Shown here: one piece after another, positions 23,881 to 35,521 of the stretch
How positions within the stretch are numbered: position 1 is the first letter of the stretch
Layout of the letters: every line of letters begins with the position of its first letter
Assembly (NCBI GenBank): GCA_947034895.1
Contig: OX344765.1
Location: forward strand, 30,075,001-30,139,000
Reading direction: 5' to 3'
Source of the DNA: Rhytidiadelphus loreus
Lineage: Eukaryota > Streptophyta > Bryopsida > Hypnales > Hylocomiaceae
Length of the DNA stretch: 64,000 bases
Made by a program: the position numbers and the translations under genes
Notes under the pieces: model-generated
Told to the model about the DNA's origin: nothing
Databases searched by the model: none
What the model saw: the letters and a program-made list of their open reading frames with translations, nothing else

Positions 23881-25765
23881 CCTTAAAAGGACTAAAGCCA
23901 TTTTGGGGGGTCAAAAAACACTTAAAACTAACCTTTCTTTTGTAAAATAAAAAACTTTAAATCTTTTTTTGGATGCATACCCAACCATAGTAGTTTACAC
24001 TTTTAAATTAGTGTGAAATTGTGTAGAAATTTTTTCAAGATTGCAAGATGTTTGTGTTTAAAGTGGAGAGAATGTTTTTGTTTGCACCTTGTTTTACTTG
24101 CAAACTTGTTTGACTACTTTTTATGGCTTTGAATCTTCTTAACTTAAAATTTTTACACTTTAGATTCTAAATTAAACTTTTTTTCTATTAAAAATTTAGG
24201 TCGAGAGTTTGGGATAAAAAATAAAAATAAAAATTTGATTAAATTCATTCTTAAAAAGTTGGTAAGTGGAAGTAGGTATGAGATTGAAGGAAAATCTAAA
24301 TCATTAATAGTTCTAAGACAAAATTGAAACATACTAATTCCAATGGTGGGATTGTTCTAGCAACCAAAATAAATCATGTGCAACTTCTTTTTGTCTAAGA
24401 AAATTGTGAAATTTGAATTCAAAAATGAATCTTCTAACTTATTTTTCAAGGGTAATGCTTTGATTGGCCCAAGGGATTTACTATTTGCCCCCAAAACAAA
24501 ACTCTCCATAACTTTCTCATCACTAGCCCAAAGCCCCAAAGAGAGTGAATCAAATCTTTTCATGTAGACAAAAAAATTTCTATGAGAAAGATTTTAAGAA
24601 AAAATTAATTTTGAGTTTTTGTGATTTTTTTTTAACTACCTCTGTCCTTTTTGAGCTTTGGGTGACATAACTTTTGCTCCTGAGCATCAATTGAAACAAA
24701 AATTATATTCTCATAAAACTAATGTGTTTAGGTATCTTCAAAAAAGTTCAAAAAATCATGTCAAAAATTGAGATCATATAAATATGTCTAAGCCTTCAAA
24801 AGTACCTTAATTAACCCCTAAAGGACATTGTCCCTTTGGGAGACAAATAAGTTTTTAGGCAGGTACCTACGGGCTGAAATTTTCTCCTAATTTTTTGAAA
24901 TTTTTTTTGGGGGTAGAAAAGTTGATTATCTTCATGGGAATATAATTTTTTTCACAATCGGTGCCTGGGAAAAATAGTTATGACCAAATAAGCTCAAATG
25001 AGGGGACGGCGGGCAGCTCAGGCAGCCCAAAAAAATGAACAAAATTTGAATTTTCTTTTTAATATTATTTTTTCTCATAGATTATATTTTTGTCTATTTG
25101 GAAAGCTTTGATTCATTTCATTTGGATATGTTATGAGAAAGTTATGGACATTCTTGTTTTTTGGGTAGCTAGAGCATTTTCTTAAAAAAATAACTTGTAG
25201 GATTCATTTCTGAATGCAATTTTTCAAATTTTTCAATTTTATTTTTTTGCCATCGTCTGATTTACTTGCTAGAAAAATCTCACCATTGGGATTAGTGCAT
25301 TTTAATTTCATTTAAAATATATGAATATTTTAGATTTTCCTTCTATCTCATACCTACTTCTACTTAACAATTTTTTTAAGAATGATAATTAATTTTTTTT
25401 TGAATTTTTTTTTATCTAGACTTCAACTCAATTCTCCACTATAAAGATTTAAAGCTCAAAACTTTGTAGTGCCAAAATTTTAAGTTAAAAATGTTCAAAG
25501 TCAAAAAATCTAATCTCGCAATGAGTTGAAAAACTTGTTTTTTCTACTTTAAATGCAAATATCTTGCAATCTGAGCGGTCAAAAATTCTGAATTTTTTTC
25601 CACACTTACATACTAGTTAGGTGCAAGATCCTATGGTTAGATATGAAAAAAAACAATTTTCTGTTTCTTTTACTCCTTGCTAAAGATATGGCAGTTTTGA
25701 GTGTTTTTTGGCAGAAAAAAGGCCTTGGTCCTTTAGGGATTAAGGAGACTCTTGGTCCAATAGCA
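23881..25765 (-). mobile_element. TTAA-family element, reverse orientation, interrupted by another member
   Basis: The left end is TTAA (23877-23880) followed by CCTTAAAAGGAC. The body to 24810 matches the reverse of the 0.9-kb family. Family members normally continue another 30 bp past this point. That missing terminal piece (GGAGACTCTTGGTCCAATAG) is found at 25744-25765, on the far side of the inserted element 24815-25739. Confidence 0.65.
24815..25739 (+). mobile_element. TTAA-family element (925 bp) inserted within a sibling
   Basis: Flanked by TTAA at 24811-24814 and 25740-25743. The left end is CCCCTAAAGGACATTGTCC and the right end GGCCTTGGTCCTTTAGGGA. It is very similar along its whole length to 36453-37387. 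It has no open frame of transposase size. Confidence 0.8.
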
Positions 25766-25770
25766 ACAAT

Positions 25771-26007
25771 GCTAGCAAGTGAGCACATAGACGTGAATCT
25801 ACAAGCCTTGAAACTAGTTGTAGGTATGTATCTACAACTATTTGAAGGCGCTTATAACATATGTACCTATAACATAATTACATTATAACATAAAAAGAGT
25901 CTATAACATGGGTACCTATAACATAAACACAAATAATTATAGAAGGCGTTTATAATATAAACTCCTAAGCTCATAGGCTCATAGATTCTGTACTCATATG
26001 TTAACAC
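25771..26007 (+). mobile_element. Small TIR element, GCTAG/TGAGC family, copy B
   Basis: Begins GCTAGCAAGTGAGC and ends CTCATATGTTAAC. It aligns with 22646-22880 almost throughout (shared CATATGTACCTATAACA and GCTCATAGATT). Confidence 0.7.
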
Positions 26008-26699
26008 TCCCCATCCAATAGGGATTAAAGTCCAATGCTAGCATTAGTTTTGTAGAAATTAGAAAGTTGAATTTCTCATTATTCAAGAGTCTTTGCCTAA
26101 AATTTTGCCTACCAAATACCAATAGTTGTGATTATCTTCTTGTAAATATCACACTCTTCCATGTAGAATTTTGATAAATCTTTTGTCTTTTCAATAAAGG
26201 TTGACCGATTTTTGTACACGAATGTCTCTGTTCAACTACCCACTACTAGCTACAAATACAAAGGTAACAACACCTAAAACCAACACTTTTTCTAGTCCCA
26301 CAACTTCAAAGGTCAAATAACCAAAAACATTTAATGATTCTATTAGCAAACTCAAGTGAAATGCACCTCAATGGCTCAATTGGTTTCGTAATTTTCCAAC
26401 ACTATTGTAATATTTTATAGATTTTTGAAGTTGATAATATAGGGTAGCCCATACACAACACTAGACTCACCTTGGAGACTTGAATGAATACCCTGAAAAC
26501 ACAAAATGTCTCATTTTGCATTGGTTAGTACTTCCAAAAAATCCTCACCTCTCATTAGTTGCTTTTGAAAAGTTATGGTGGTTTTGAATCATGAAAGAGT
26601 TCATTCATTCCTGGCCATTCTTTAGGTGTTGGAGAACAACAAAATGTTGCAATTAAGTGCTTCTACCTTACCTTATTTAGAGTGTCTCACGGAGCATAG
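26008..26699. other. Intergenic DNA
   Basis: No gene is recognised. Base composition is ordinary for the intergenic DNA of this window. Confidence 0.35.
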
Positions 26700-28366
26700 C
26701 TAGCAGTTGTTCTTTAGCAATTGCTCGGGTCCACATTGGACCCAAACTCCCGTCGTCTCCAACAGTCCACGAGAGACAAAGTACGAGTTCTCCATCCGCA
26801 ACGGCATTCTTCCGCCACGCACAGTCCTCCGACCCAACCGACATAACAGCCTCACTGAAGAGAATAATTGCTCACCACTCCCTGCAGACGTGATGGTGGC
26901 CCAAACTGCCACTTTGCCATTCACTCTGTCGGTTCCCGGGCGCCGTAATGAACATCAACTTGGGCTTCCAAATCCTGGCCAGAAAGGCCACTTCCACCTT
27001 GTCTCCACTCCCAGAATACCCCGTCGATATATTTACCCCACCATCGATATAATAAGCGACCACCCAGAGCCTCTCGCTACTGTACTGTTCCATGCTTTGT
27101 TTTCTAGCCTGTGTGCCGTGCAGGTCTTTTCTATTTTCCGACCACGGAACGAATCTCTGGACTCGGCGGCGCTTAATACCAACCATTACCAGCCATTACT
27201 AACCCCTAATCCCCCCTATGCCAGGCCTGCAATTCCTTTTCCCCAGTGGGCCCATTGTATTCTTGCCCGGTACACTAGTCCTTCGAGTGCCCCTTCCAGT
27301 TCCCTGGGCTGCGAAGGCGGAATCGGCGTCACGAATCCGGCATTCGGCCTTCCCTTCTCATCGAATGTCGATCCGTAGATCTCACTGAACATGGCCGGAG
27401 CATCGTTTCAGACTCCGAGACTCGCTCGGGACTCATCTGCGTTCCTGACACCACTTGGATCGAAATCGAATCTTAGGTGCAAGGAGAAGAGAAATCGACG
27501 CAAGGGAAGGGGGATTGGGGACTGCAGGAAGGACTGGCTGGAATGATGTGAGAAACTGTCTTTGTTAGGACTAAGTTAGTGGCTGCAGCTAGTGAAAGAA
27601 TCGAACAGGAGAAGAAGCTTCTGGTGCATGTTGTATGGATTTGGGATTCGGAGGTTTGTGGTGATTCATGGTGGTGGAGTGATCGACTGACCGCGTTCAG
27701 TGGAGTGGACGTGAAAGGGAGGTCTGATTAATTCGAACGCGAATGATGGAGACTGTCGCCGGCAGTTTGAGGTATGTACGAGGGGTATCGGTTCGTGCTC
27801 ATTTTCCATTGAAAATGTCATGTTTCTGAACGCCGAATTTGTCACCTAGAGCTTTGAATAACACGGAGGGATGTAGATCCGGGGGGTTTAGTCGGGAGAT
27901 TGAGAAAATGTAAGGTTTAACCCAACAGTTGTGAAATGCCGCAGTACAAATCGGTCAATATGGCGTGTTTCAGAGCGTCAGAATTGTGAGAGCTTCGCAG
28001 CGCCCTGAGCTCTAAAATCTAACTAGCTGAATATAGATCTGAGGTTTCAGTCGGGAGCCACTAACGAGCATGGGTTCCCCCAAATTGGAAGTGTGATTGA
28101 TGGTGAGTCCGGGGAGAGGAACTCAGAACGAGATTGGGGTATTGTAAGAACAAAGTGGCTTTGACACGGTTGAACGAGATTAGTAACGTTCTACGAATCC
28201 ATATTCCATAGTAACGCTGCAAGAATTTATAGTAATGTTGAGCGAATCCATAGTCATTTTGTAAGAATATGTCCAGAGAATTGTTGTAAGAATCCACAGT
28301 AACGCTGTAAGTATCTCGTCGTCCTGAGCAAGTGGGTGGTGTCTCAGGAAGAGAAGACCTCCGGCG
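26700..28366 (+). promoter_or_regulatory. GC-rich upstream region and probable 5' leader of the membrane-protein gene
   Basis: GC content rises sharply at 26700 and stays high to the start codon. A 223-aa open frame at 26707-27378 and overlapping minus-strand frames are present, but none resembles a known family. They are rich in Pro/Arg/Ser as expected from GC-biased non-coding DNA. I see no firm TATA box; CGATATAATAAGC near 27045 is only a weak candidate. A transcription start cannot be placed from sequence alone. Confidence 0.4.
28150..28320 (+). repeat. Degenerate minisatellite (about 21 bp) in the 5' leader
   Basis: Roughly seven degenerate units built on GTAACGCTGTAAGAATCCATA (seen as GTAACGCTGCAAGAATTTAT, GTAATGTTGAGCGAATCCAT and similar). 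The array ends about 45 bp before the ATG at 28367, so it is probably in the 5' UTR. Confidence 0.65.
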
Positions 28367-31300
28367 ATGGCATCAAGCTTCTTCCCTCGTGAGCGTGGGA
28401 AGCAGTACCGCATCGTGATCCTGTCCTTGGCTCTCGCCTTAAGCTCCATCCAGATAGTCACAGCCTACGACTACGAAGTGGGATTCGTGAAACCTCTCTG
28501 CGACGACGCGCACACCTGCTACCAAACTCGCGAGATCGCGCCCAACATCTGGGGCTTCATCGTCACGCTCCTCTGCTTGACCACGGACGCCTGGGGATTC
28601 GCGTCTTCCTCGCAGTTCGCGTGGCGCCTGGTGCTGGTGTTCGTGGCAGGGCCGATCATGCCCGTGTGGAGCCTGATTGAAGTCCTGGGGAAGGCGTTCG
28701 TGGGCATGGCACTCACGCATAGACTCGGGAAGTCGACTATGACAGTGGCCAAGAGCAACTCCGCTAATATCATTGCGCAGTGTGATGTGCTCTTGGGGAT
28801 GAGTGAGGATGCGGCTACGCGATTCCCTGTCATGCACACGGAACAGAACTACAGGTCGGCATTCACACTCCACTACTGTCGATCCTCCATTGTATATTTG
28901 TTAACAAATGTCTTTGCTCCTAATTGATTGGTAAATTCTCGGTATTCTAGAGTGGGAACCTTTCACAGATTCGGAATTAATGAGTGAAAGAGAGTGATTG
29001 CGGAACTGAATGTATCAACTCTCTACTCCTACTTCTCTGCTAATACAGTGGAGTGTTCATTTCAACAAACGTCGTTAAACTATTGATCTGAAATCCCCAG
29101 GGTCGCATAGTGGATTCTCACAGTTATCTGCAATCCTCAATATTTGGTTAAACTATTCTTTAAGCAGGTGATCAGGTGTCTTAATTTAAGCATCGATGGG
29201 GGAGTGATCGAGACTCACAGTGAGAATCCACTATTTGAACGCTATGAATGTAAATACATTGTCAACTCGTATTGAATTCCTGGTGTGACACATGTTTCGA
29301 CAAAGTTTGTTGAACTGAGAATCCGCACTCTACTCCAAAGGGAGTGTTCAGTTCAACAAACTTCGTTAAACCTGTTGATCTGAAATCACCAAGGTCTCAC
29401 ATTTCCCAGTGAACCTCAACATTTCTCCCTTGCTGAACTTTTCTTTTCGGTGGGTCATCTGAACAGATGTCTTACTATAATCATATATACGGAAGTGAGA
29501 CTCACACAGGGAATCCACACTGAGAGCCCTGTGAAAGTGTGAATGCTTATACACAGTCAGCCATTGTAGGTCTGTAGCTTGTATTGGATCCTGTGGGTGA
29601 AATATGTAGGCAATGCGCCAATGCGGTCATGGTATCACGATTCATTTTGTACATTTTTCACACATGGGATCCAATACGAGCTGGCTATGTATTCAACCCA
29701 ATGGTTTTAAGTGTTGACAGAAGTCGGCTCTTTAGAAGTCCGCTCATTGTTAATTTACCTTCCATAATATGGTAGATTAAATTATTTTAGAAACCAGTTA
29801 AAACTGTATGCAGCATTGCATACTAATTTCATAATCCAATTGAAGAAATGACGTGCACCCTTTGGCAAAATGTAAGGTCCTTTTGAATTATAATCGAAAA
29901 TACCTCTACAATGCAAGCAAACCTCGATACAAACTCACGAAATGAAGTCTCTCTTTTCCTATGCTATTTGTTTAATCTCACAAGTGTGCTCTTCCCATTC
30001 TTAAGCCACCTTCATGGGCGTCTTAGCACTTAATGTTAAAATGGTGTTGGGGAAGTTTTTTACGATTGAATTTAGGCACACATTCTAACTACATTCACAT
30101 TGCTAACGCCACGTAATCCCACAAAATGCTAACGTACCTAAGGAGAGTATATGATATCAGATTCATTCTTTACTCTATACCTACAAAACACAGACCTTAG
30201 TGCATTCCCTGTGAAGTCTCTGATCCTGTTTAATTGTTACTAAATGTGCAGCATCCATGAGTGGTTAAACGTTGCAGTTCTCGTCATCAGTGGCCATGTT
30301 AGATAGCCCATTGCATGTGGTTCGATACAGTCTGTCATGTATGCATGTTACTACCTGCTAGCTCATTTCCTTAAATTTCCAGAATTTCATTACTTCGAAT
30401 TTCATTCACACTAGTCACGGCACGCGGGCTGAAACCTAAATCTACACGATTCCTAGTTTTTTGAACCTTTGTGTAGATCTATCATCTATGTCACAAATTT
30501 CATCGCCAGTCTCACGATGTAGCACATCACATGCATTGCCAAAACTTTGTACATTTTGTTCCAGTTTTGAGATCTATTGGTCACAGTTTGGGGATCCATT
30601 TGTACCGAATTTTTTCCTGCTCTAACACGTGAGTCCTGATGTTTTCCACAGCATCGACGTGCTCCTGACTCCCCTGGAAGTCGGCAACCGCCGCGAAAGC
30701 GAAGCTCTCGTCCTCCTGAACGACCGCGGCAAGGAGGCTCTCCTCCGCGCCAACGTCCTCCCCAAGTACGAGCAGCTCCGTTTCCTCCAAGGCTACAGTG
30801 GTCTCGCCATCACCGTCTCCGCCGCGCAAGCTACCGGCTACATCTTCGGCGTGATTTCCCGCGCCTCCCAGACCCTGAACGTCACCCCGATCGAGCGCAT
30901 CTGCATGGACTTATCCTTCATCGTCTTAGTGAAAGCCGGCCTTTACACAATCGCCAGCAGTTGCCACCACCCTCTCCTGCTCCACGTCTCCGCGGAGAAC
31001 GAGGAGAGCGTCCTGGAGGCTTGTAAGGACACGAAGTACAGCGAGAATGATGAATTCGCGGTGGAGATTAAGACGTTGCTATGCACGGAGCTTGTGCTGG
31101 CGATATTGTTGGGGATTAGCTGTGTGGGGATATGGCATGTGATTGGGTTCACGCCGTTCGATGCCATTCCGAGTATTTTGTTTGCGTGTGGGTTGTTTCT
31201 GCAGATGATCATTGCGCTGCTCATGTTTGGGAAGTCGATCAGGATTCCCAGTATGTTGAGAACGAAGTTCTGCTCGATCTTTATTGTGGCCATTTGCTCG

Positions 31301-31414
31301 TTGGTGAATGTGGCCGCCTATACGTTGGCCATTATTGCGACGTTTCGGAACTGGCATACGAGCGGGTTCAGCTTTAAGGGGTACCTGGCGAATTCGTTGC
31401 CGCACATCGGCTGA
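28367..31414 (+). CDS. Multi-pass membrane protein of unknown function, 2 exons, 416 aa
   Basis: Exons 28367-28854 and 30652-31414, joined across a 1797-bp intron. The donor is ACAG|GTCGGC and the acceptor TTCCACAG|CATCGAC, and the split codon AG|C keeps phase (1251 nt). I do not recognise the family. A hydrophobic segment at residues 16-37 may be a signal anchor. It is followed by a short Cys-containing loop (CDDAHTC), two or three further hydrophobic stretches to about residue 110, and a hydrophilic region with charged clusters (about 160-205). At least five more membrane-spanning stretches lie between 210 and 400 (for example ELVLAILLGISCVGIWHVI). Codon use is strongly GC3-biased at the 5' part of each exon. 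The second exon alone would also be a long open frame, but the phase match argues for one protein. An AATAAA near 31522 may be the poly(A) signal. A transporter or receptor role cannot be assigned. Confidence 0.75.
29050..29600 (+). repeat. Tandem duplication (about 291 bp) in the intron of the membrane-protein gene
   Basis: GAGTGTTCATTTCAACAAAC at 29051 recurs as GAGTGTTCAGTTCAACAAAC at 29342. Both are followed by CGTTAAAC, TTGATCTGAAATC and, later, GAGACTCACA and GAATCCAC blocks. The copies have diverged, so the duplication is not recent. Confidence 0.75.
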
Positions 31415-31576
31415 CGGATTGACAGGCAGAGTTCGATCACCAGGTGAGACCTAGCTGGCATTGTACCTTCTTTGTTTAACAATAGTTTTGATTTTTATAA
31501 CCAGACTCGTATTTCACTCGAAAATAAACGCCAACCCCGTTAATTGCCAGAATTCCACAACTTTGGAACTTTTTCA

Positions 31577-31651
31577 GCAATTTGATACATATGCACTTGA
31601 GGAGTTTATCCGCCCCAAGTGCCTATGTGATCCAAGGAGTGGCTCAGTCTG
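31577..31651 (+). pseudogene. Fragment of a GDPDL exon
   Basis: About 75 bp matching exon 2 of the GDPDL gene (11544-11619). The core 31604-31651 differs at about 5 of 48 positions and shares TTTATCCGCCCC and ATCCAAGGAGTGGCTCAG. No neighbouring GDPDL exon or intron sequence is visible beyond it, so it is a gene scrap rather than a second gene. It lies within or just after the 3' UTR of the membrane-protein gene. Confidence 0.75.
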
Positions 31652-33059
31652 ACTCCAATTTGACGAAATTGACCATATTACCAGCTCTTGATGTCGGAAA
31701 AATTGACGTTTACGGAACTTTGTAACTGGTGAGAAGAGTAAGGGATGTGCACCCATAATGGCTGCTTGAGTGAATGGTATGTGTACATTCCAGGTGGCAC
31801 ATACCTTAGATCGATATCGTGAAACTACAGCTTGAATATCACAAATAACATCTAGCTTGGTCAGAAATGTTTCCATAACAAGCCTGGACCGTCGCATTTC
31901 CATTCACATCCTGAGTCATTTCCAATCAACGGTTTTGTGATAAGGTATTCGTGCTGTCAAAAGGTCAGGTGGTAGGTCAAGCGGCAGGTCAAGATTATGA
32001 GATAAAACTATGCTCTCCATATCCTATGCATGTTTTTCTGTTGTCACCTCTTCAGAGTTGCGCTGTACTGACATTGTACTTAAAACATTCAACATATATA
32101 TTAACCTTGTGCAGCGTTTCTTGTCCCCAAGTTTACAAGAAATGCTTACTAACTTATTACCTCGTCACTTTCCAACAGTCATGCTGATTTGCGTGCATGT
32201 GTGGCCCTGGCATGACGACAGACATGGATCATCGATCTGAGCCACCTCCACAACTCACGACTGGCGACTCGAAACTTCAATTCTTCGAATCACTGATCTT
32301 TCGTAACGTAGAACACAGTCAGTGAAGCCAATATGCACCGAGTTCCCTTTGCAATCGAAAAACTAGGGGAGTCTTGTAAATCTCCAAAAGCAGCTAGCAG
32401 CTTCTTAATTAGAAGAATGGGACGGCTATCATTGTAGTACGTATCGATCGTGTAGTCTAGAGCAAAGTTTTTTTACCTTCAAATTTTAAATTTTCCTTTT
32501 CACGAACCGAAGTGGTTTCTATATCTATTTTGTAACATTCGTTATGTCAAGAAACCAGCATGATTGAAATGTACCAACATACAGTTTTCAAAACAGACTG
32601 TAGATGCACTTGCTTGTCTCGATCACTCGCTCTATGATTGATTGTTTAAATTAATTTTCACGTGTATTTTGCTGGTCCTCTTTGGAGGCCGGCCCCCACC
32701 TTGGAGATTCAAAGTGAATCAGGGAGATTCAAAGATGGAATTGTAGGATTAGTTCAACCATATTCTGTTCCAGCTGGATTATTGCGCTGTTTGGTTTATT
32801 AATATAACGTCTTAGACTGGCAAGACTTATCAGGGGAGGTGCGTGTCGAAGGTCCATTGATGAATTGGTTTTAATATGACTTTCGTGTTGTGGGAAAAAG
32901 GGTTAATTAATAACTCCATTGGATGGACTTACGTGGAAAAGTGAGGACGTGTTTTCGTTCAGTTGTTGTTGGACTGGACCGTACTCGATCGATACTAAGC
33001 AGGAATGCCGGTTGGGTTCTGGAATTGGCACTTGCCTTGGTTAGATTTTTTGCGCTGCC
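31652..33059. other. Intergenic DNA downstream of the membrane-protein gene
   Basis: No gene is seen. Composition falls gradually from gene-like to AT-rich. Confidence 0.4.
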
Positions 33060-33075
33060 TTAACCCTGAAATTAA

Positions 33076-33534
33076 CCCTGAAAGGCCAAGACCTATTACA
33101 AAAATATTTAAGTCATAAAACATCTTATTTATGGACCAATATAGTGGACCTTCTTTAACCCTTAAATGTCAACAAGGATGTTTGGGGTTTGATGGATGGC
33201 AAAGACTAATCCTTCAAGTAGAAAAGTAGTGTAACTATTCATCCTCGGAATTTTGTTGCAAAAAAGGAAGATTCTATGTAGTAGTTTGACTTCCAAAGTT
33301 CCATTGAGAGCTTTTGCAATTTTTTAAGCAAATCATTGACATGTTAACCAAAGGGATGATTTCTACGGCCACCAGTTCGTCCTCTGAGGGTTAACGTTTA
33401 AAGAACATGGTCCCCTTCACCAAGGTAGTCACCAAAATGTTTGGATTATTGGAGGGATGCGTGCATTCTTTGTTTCTACAAGGAACAATCAAGTCATCCA
33501 TTGGCCACTTTTTGGCCTCAATGTTGTTTAAGGG
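33076..33534. mobile_element. Small TTAA element, about 227 bp before interruption
   Basis: Flanked by TTAA at 33072-33075 and 33535-33538, with ends CCCTGAAAGGCC and, reversed, CCCTTAAACAAC. The span contains the second small element 33159-33390; without it and one TTAA the element would be about 227 bp. A 12-bp unit (TTAACCCTGAAA) is tandemly duplicated at the left border. Confidence 0.6.
33159..33390 (+). mobile_element. 232-bp MITE with TTAA target duplication
   Basis: TTAA at 33155-33158 and 33391-33394; ends CCCTTAAATGTC and CCTCTGAGGG. It is homologous along its length to 52547-52768 (shared GGATGTTT / GGACGTTT, AACTATTCATCCTC, TAGTAGTTTG and AAGTTCCATTG-like blocks). It is non-coding. 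Confidence 0.8.
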
Positions 33535-33651
33535 TTAAGGATGGGTCCATGAGGAAAATGAAGAGAATTCATATCAAAAATCAAATATACTAAAAAAATC
33601 TAAGATTTTCAATATATATGTATATTATAGTATATATTGTATAACATTATG

Positions 33652-34365
33652 GGGTGAATGCAAGAAACACCGGTACTATTTGGCGTCACAATTGGAATGA
33701 CGGAGTTGCCATTCACCATATCTTTTGGGAAATGAAGTCCATGTACTTGAAATTTTTATTGGAGATGGCTAACTTAGAAGTCCTCAGATTCCTTATTTTT
33801 GAGAAATTTTGAAAAGAAATCCTTTAATTAAATTTTAATTTATCTAATTTGTCACACTTTGCATTTTAGGGTTTTTTAGTGCTGTGGAGCATCCAAAAAT
33901 GATGATGTAAGTCTAGGATTGTTGTGGGTTATTACCACAATAGAAGGGCATGTACCCACCAAAGGGCATTCAAAAAAACACAATTCTTTGTCCTCAACAT
34001 GCATGCAAATAGGGGTCCCTTGCCCATAGCGCTCCAAACATTTATGATGGTTTCAACTTTTAGTTTTTTGTGAAATGTAATCACTATCAAATCTCTACAA
34101 ATGGCCAATTTTTAGTTTTTTTTTATTCATGATTTTCTAATTATTATTAATTTATACTTAATTTTATCTACTTTTTGTGACAAACTGTCATTTTTTTCAA
34201 ATAGTATTGTTTCAGTATTATTAAGTACTCAAAAGTACTATTGGCCGTTGATTTTTCGGATCAACAGCTGAGATTGCTCCGTTTTGTAGTAGGAGTATTG
34301 GGCAGAAAAAATGCAGTTTTGGCAGAACGCTCCCTAAATCATTCGATGTTTCTTGCATCCACCCT
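33652..34365 (+). mobile_element. 714-bp TIR element, left member of an inverted pair
   Basis: Begins GGGTGAATGCAAGAAACACC and ends GATGTTTCTTGCATCCACCC, so it has its own terminal inverted repeat of about 20 bp. TATG precedes and follows it, a possible short target duplication. It has no long open frame. Confidence 0.75.
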
Positions 34366-34795
34366 ATGGTATAAATCAAAGTTGTTGTGTCACTTTAAAA
34401 TTAGAAAAGCAACAAACTATGGTTATACATCCAAAGTTTGTATTGCTATAAAATTTTCAAAAAATTCCAATAGGATTAGAAACTACATTTGATACACTTC
34501 ATTTCATGAATTGGACTCAAATTCAAAAAATATCATTTTTATGACTCAAACTCACATCCATAGTAAATAGCAAGAAATGGTCAGAATACACTAAAGGGGT
34601 CAAAGGTAATCTGTGGATTAAGCATCTTCTTCTTTAAAAAAGTCAATAATACTATATTGAAGGAATTTGCAATAAATTCACTAAAAATGTACTCAAGCAC
34701 CTCCCAAATAAAAATTGGATGAAAAAACGTTTTTCAACATCCTATAGACTTAGGTGTGGTCATATATAAGACAAAAAATATTTGCAACATATTTT

Positions 34796-35521
34796 AGAGT
34801 AGATGCAAGAAACACCAAACGATTTAGGGAGCATTTTGTCAAAACTGTGATTTTTTGCACTCAGTACTATAAGTACTACAGTACTACGAAACGGAGCAAT
34901 CTCAGCTATTGATCTAAAAAATCAACGGCCAGTATTACTTTTGAGTACTTAATAATACTGAAACAGTATTATTTGAAAAAAATGACGATTTGTCACAAAA
35001 AGTAGATAAAATTAAGTATAAATTAATAATAATTAGAAAATCATGAATAAAAAAATCCTAAAAATTGGCCATTTGTAAAGACTTGATAGTGATTACATTT
35101 CACCAAAAACTAGAAGTTGAAACCATCATGAATGCTTGGAGTGCTATGCGCAAGGGACCCCTATTTGCATGCATGTTGAGGACAAAGAATTGTGTTTTTT
35201 TGAATGCCCTTTAGTGGGCACATGCTCATCTAGTGTGGGAATAGCCTACAAAAAATTCAAGTGAACATCATAATTTTTGGATGCTCCACAATACTAAAAA
35301 CCCGTAAACCGCAAAGTGTGACAAATTAGCTAAACTACAATTTAATTAAAGGATTTTCTTTCAAAATTTCTCAAAAATAAGGAATTTGAGGACTTCCAAG
35401 TTAGCCATCTCCAATAAAAATTTCAAGTACATGGACTTCATTTCCCAAAAGATATGGCGAATGGCAACTCTATCATTCCAATTGTGACACAAAATAGTAC
35501 CGGTGTTTCTTGCATTCACCC
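34796..35521 (-). mobile_element. Second copy of the 0.7-kb TIR element, inverted
   Basis: The reverse complement matches 33652-34365 over nearly its full length, at what looks like over 90% identity in the outer half. The ends are GAGTAGATGCAAGAAACACC (left) and GGTGTTTCTTGCATTCACCC (right). With its partner it forms a 1.87-kb inverted structure with a 430-bp spacer. Confidence 0.8.

Noticed and set aside
26707..27378. 223-aa open frame upstream of the membrane-protein gene
   Set aside because: No recognisable domain, biased to residues encoded by GC-rich codons, and overlapped by equally long minus-strand frames; more likely promoter or leader DNA. Kept only as part of the upstream region.
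30629..31414. Intronless 261-aa gene starting at an ATG in the intron
   Set aside because: The sequence between 30629 and 30651 is the polypyrimidine/acceptor region, and exon 1 at 28367-28854 joins it in phase.
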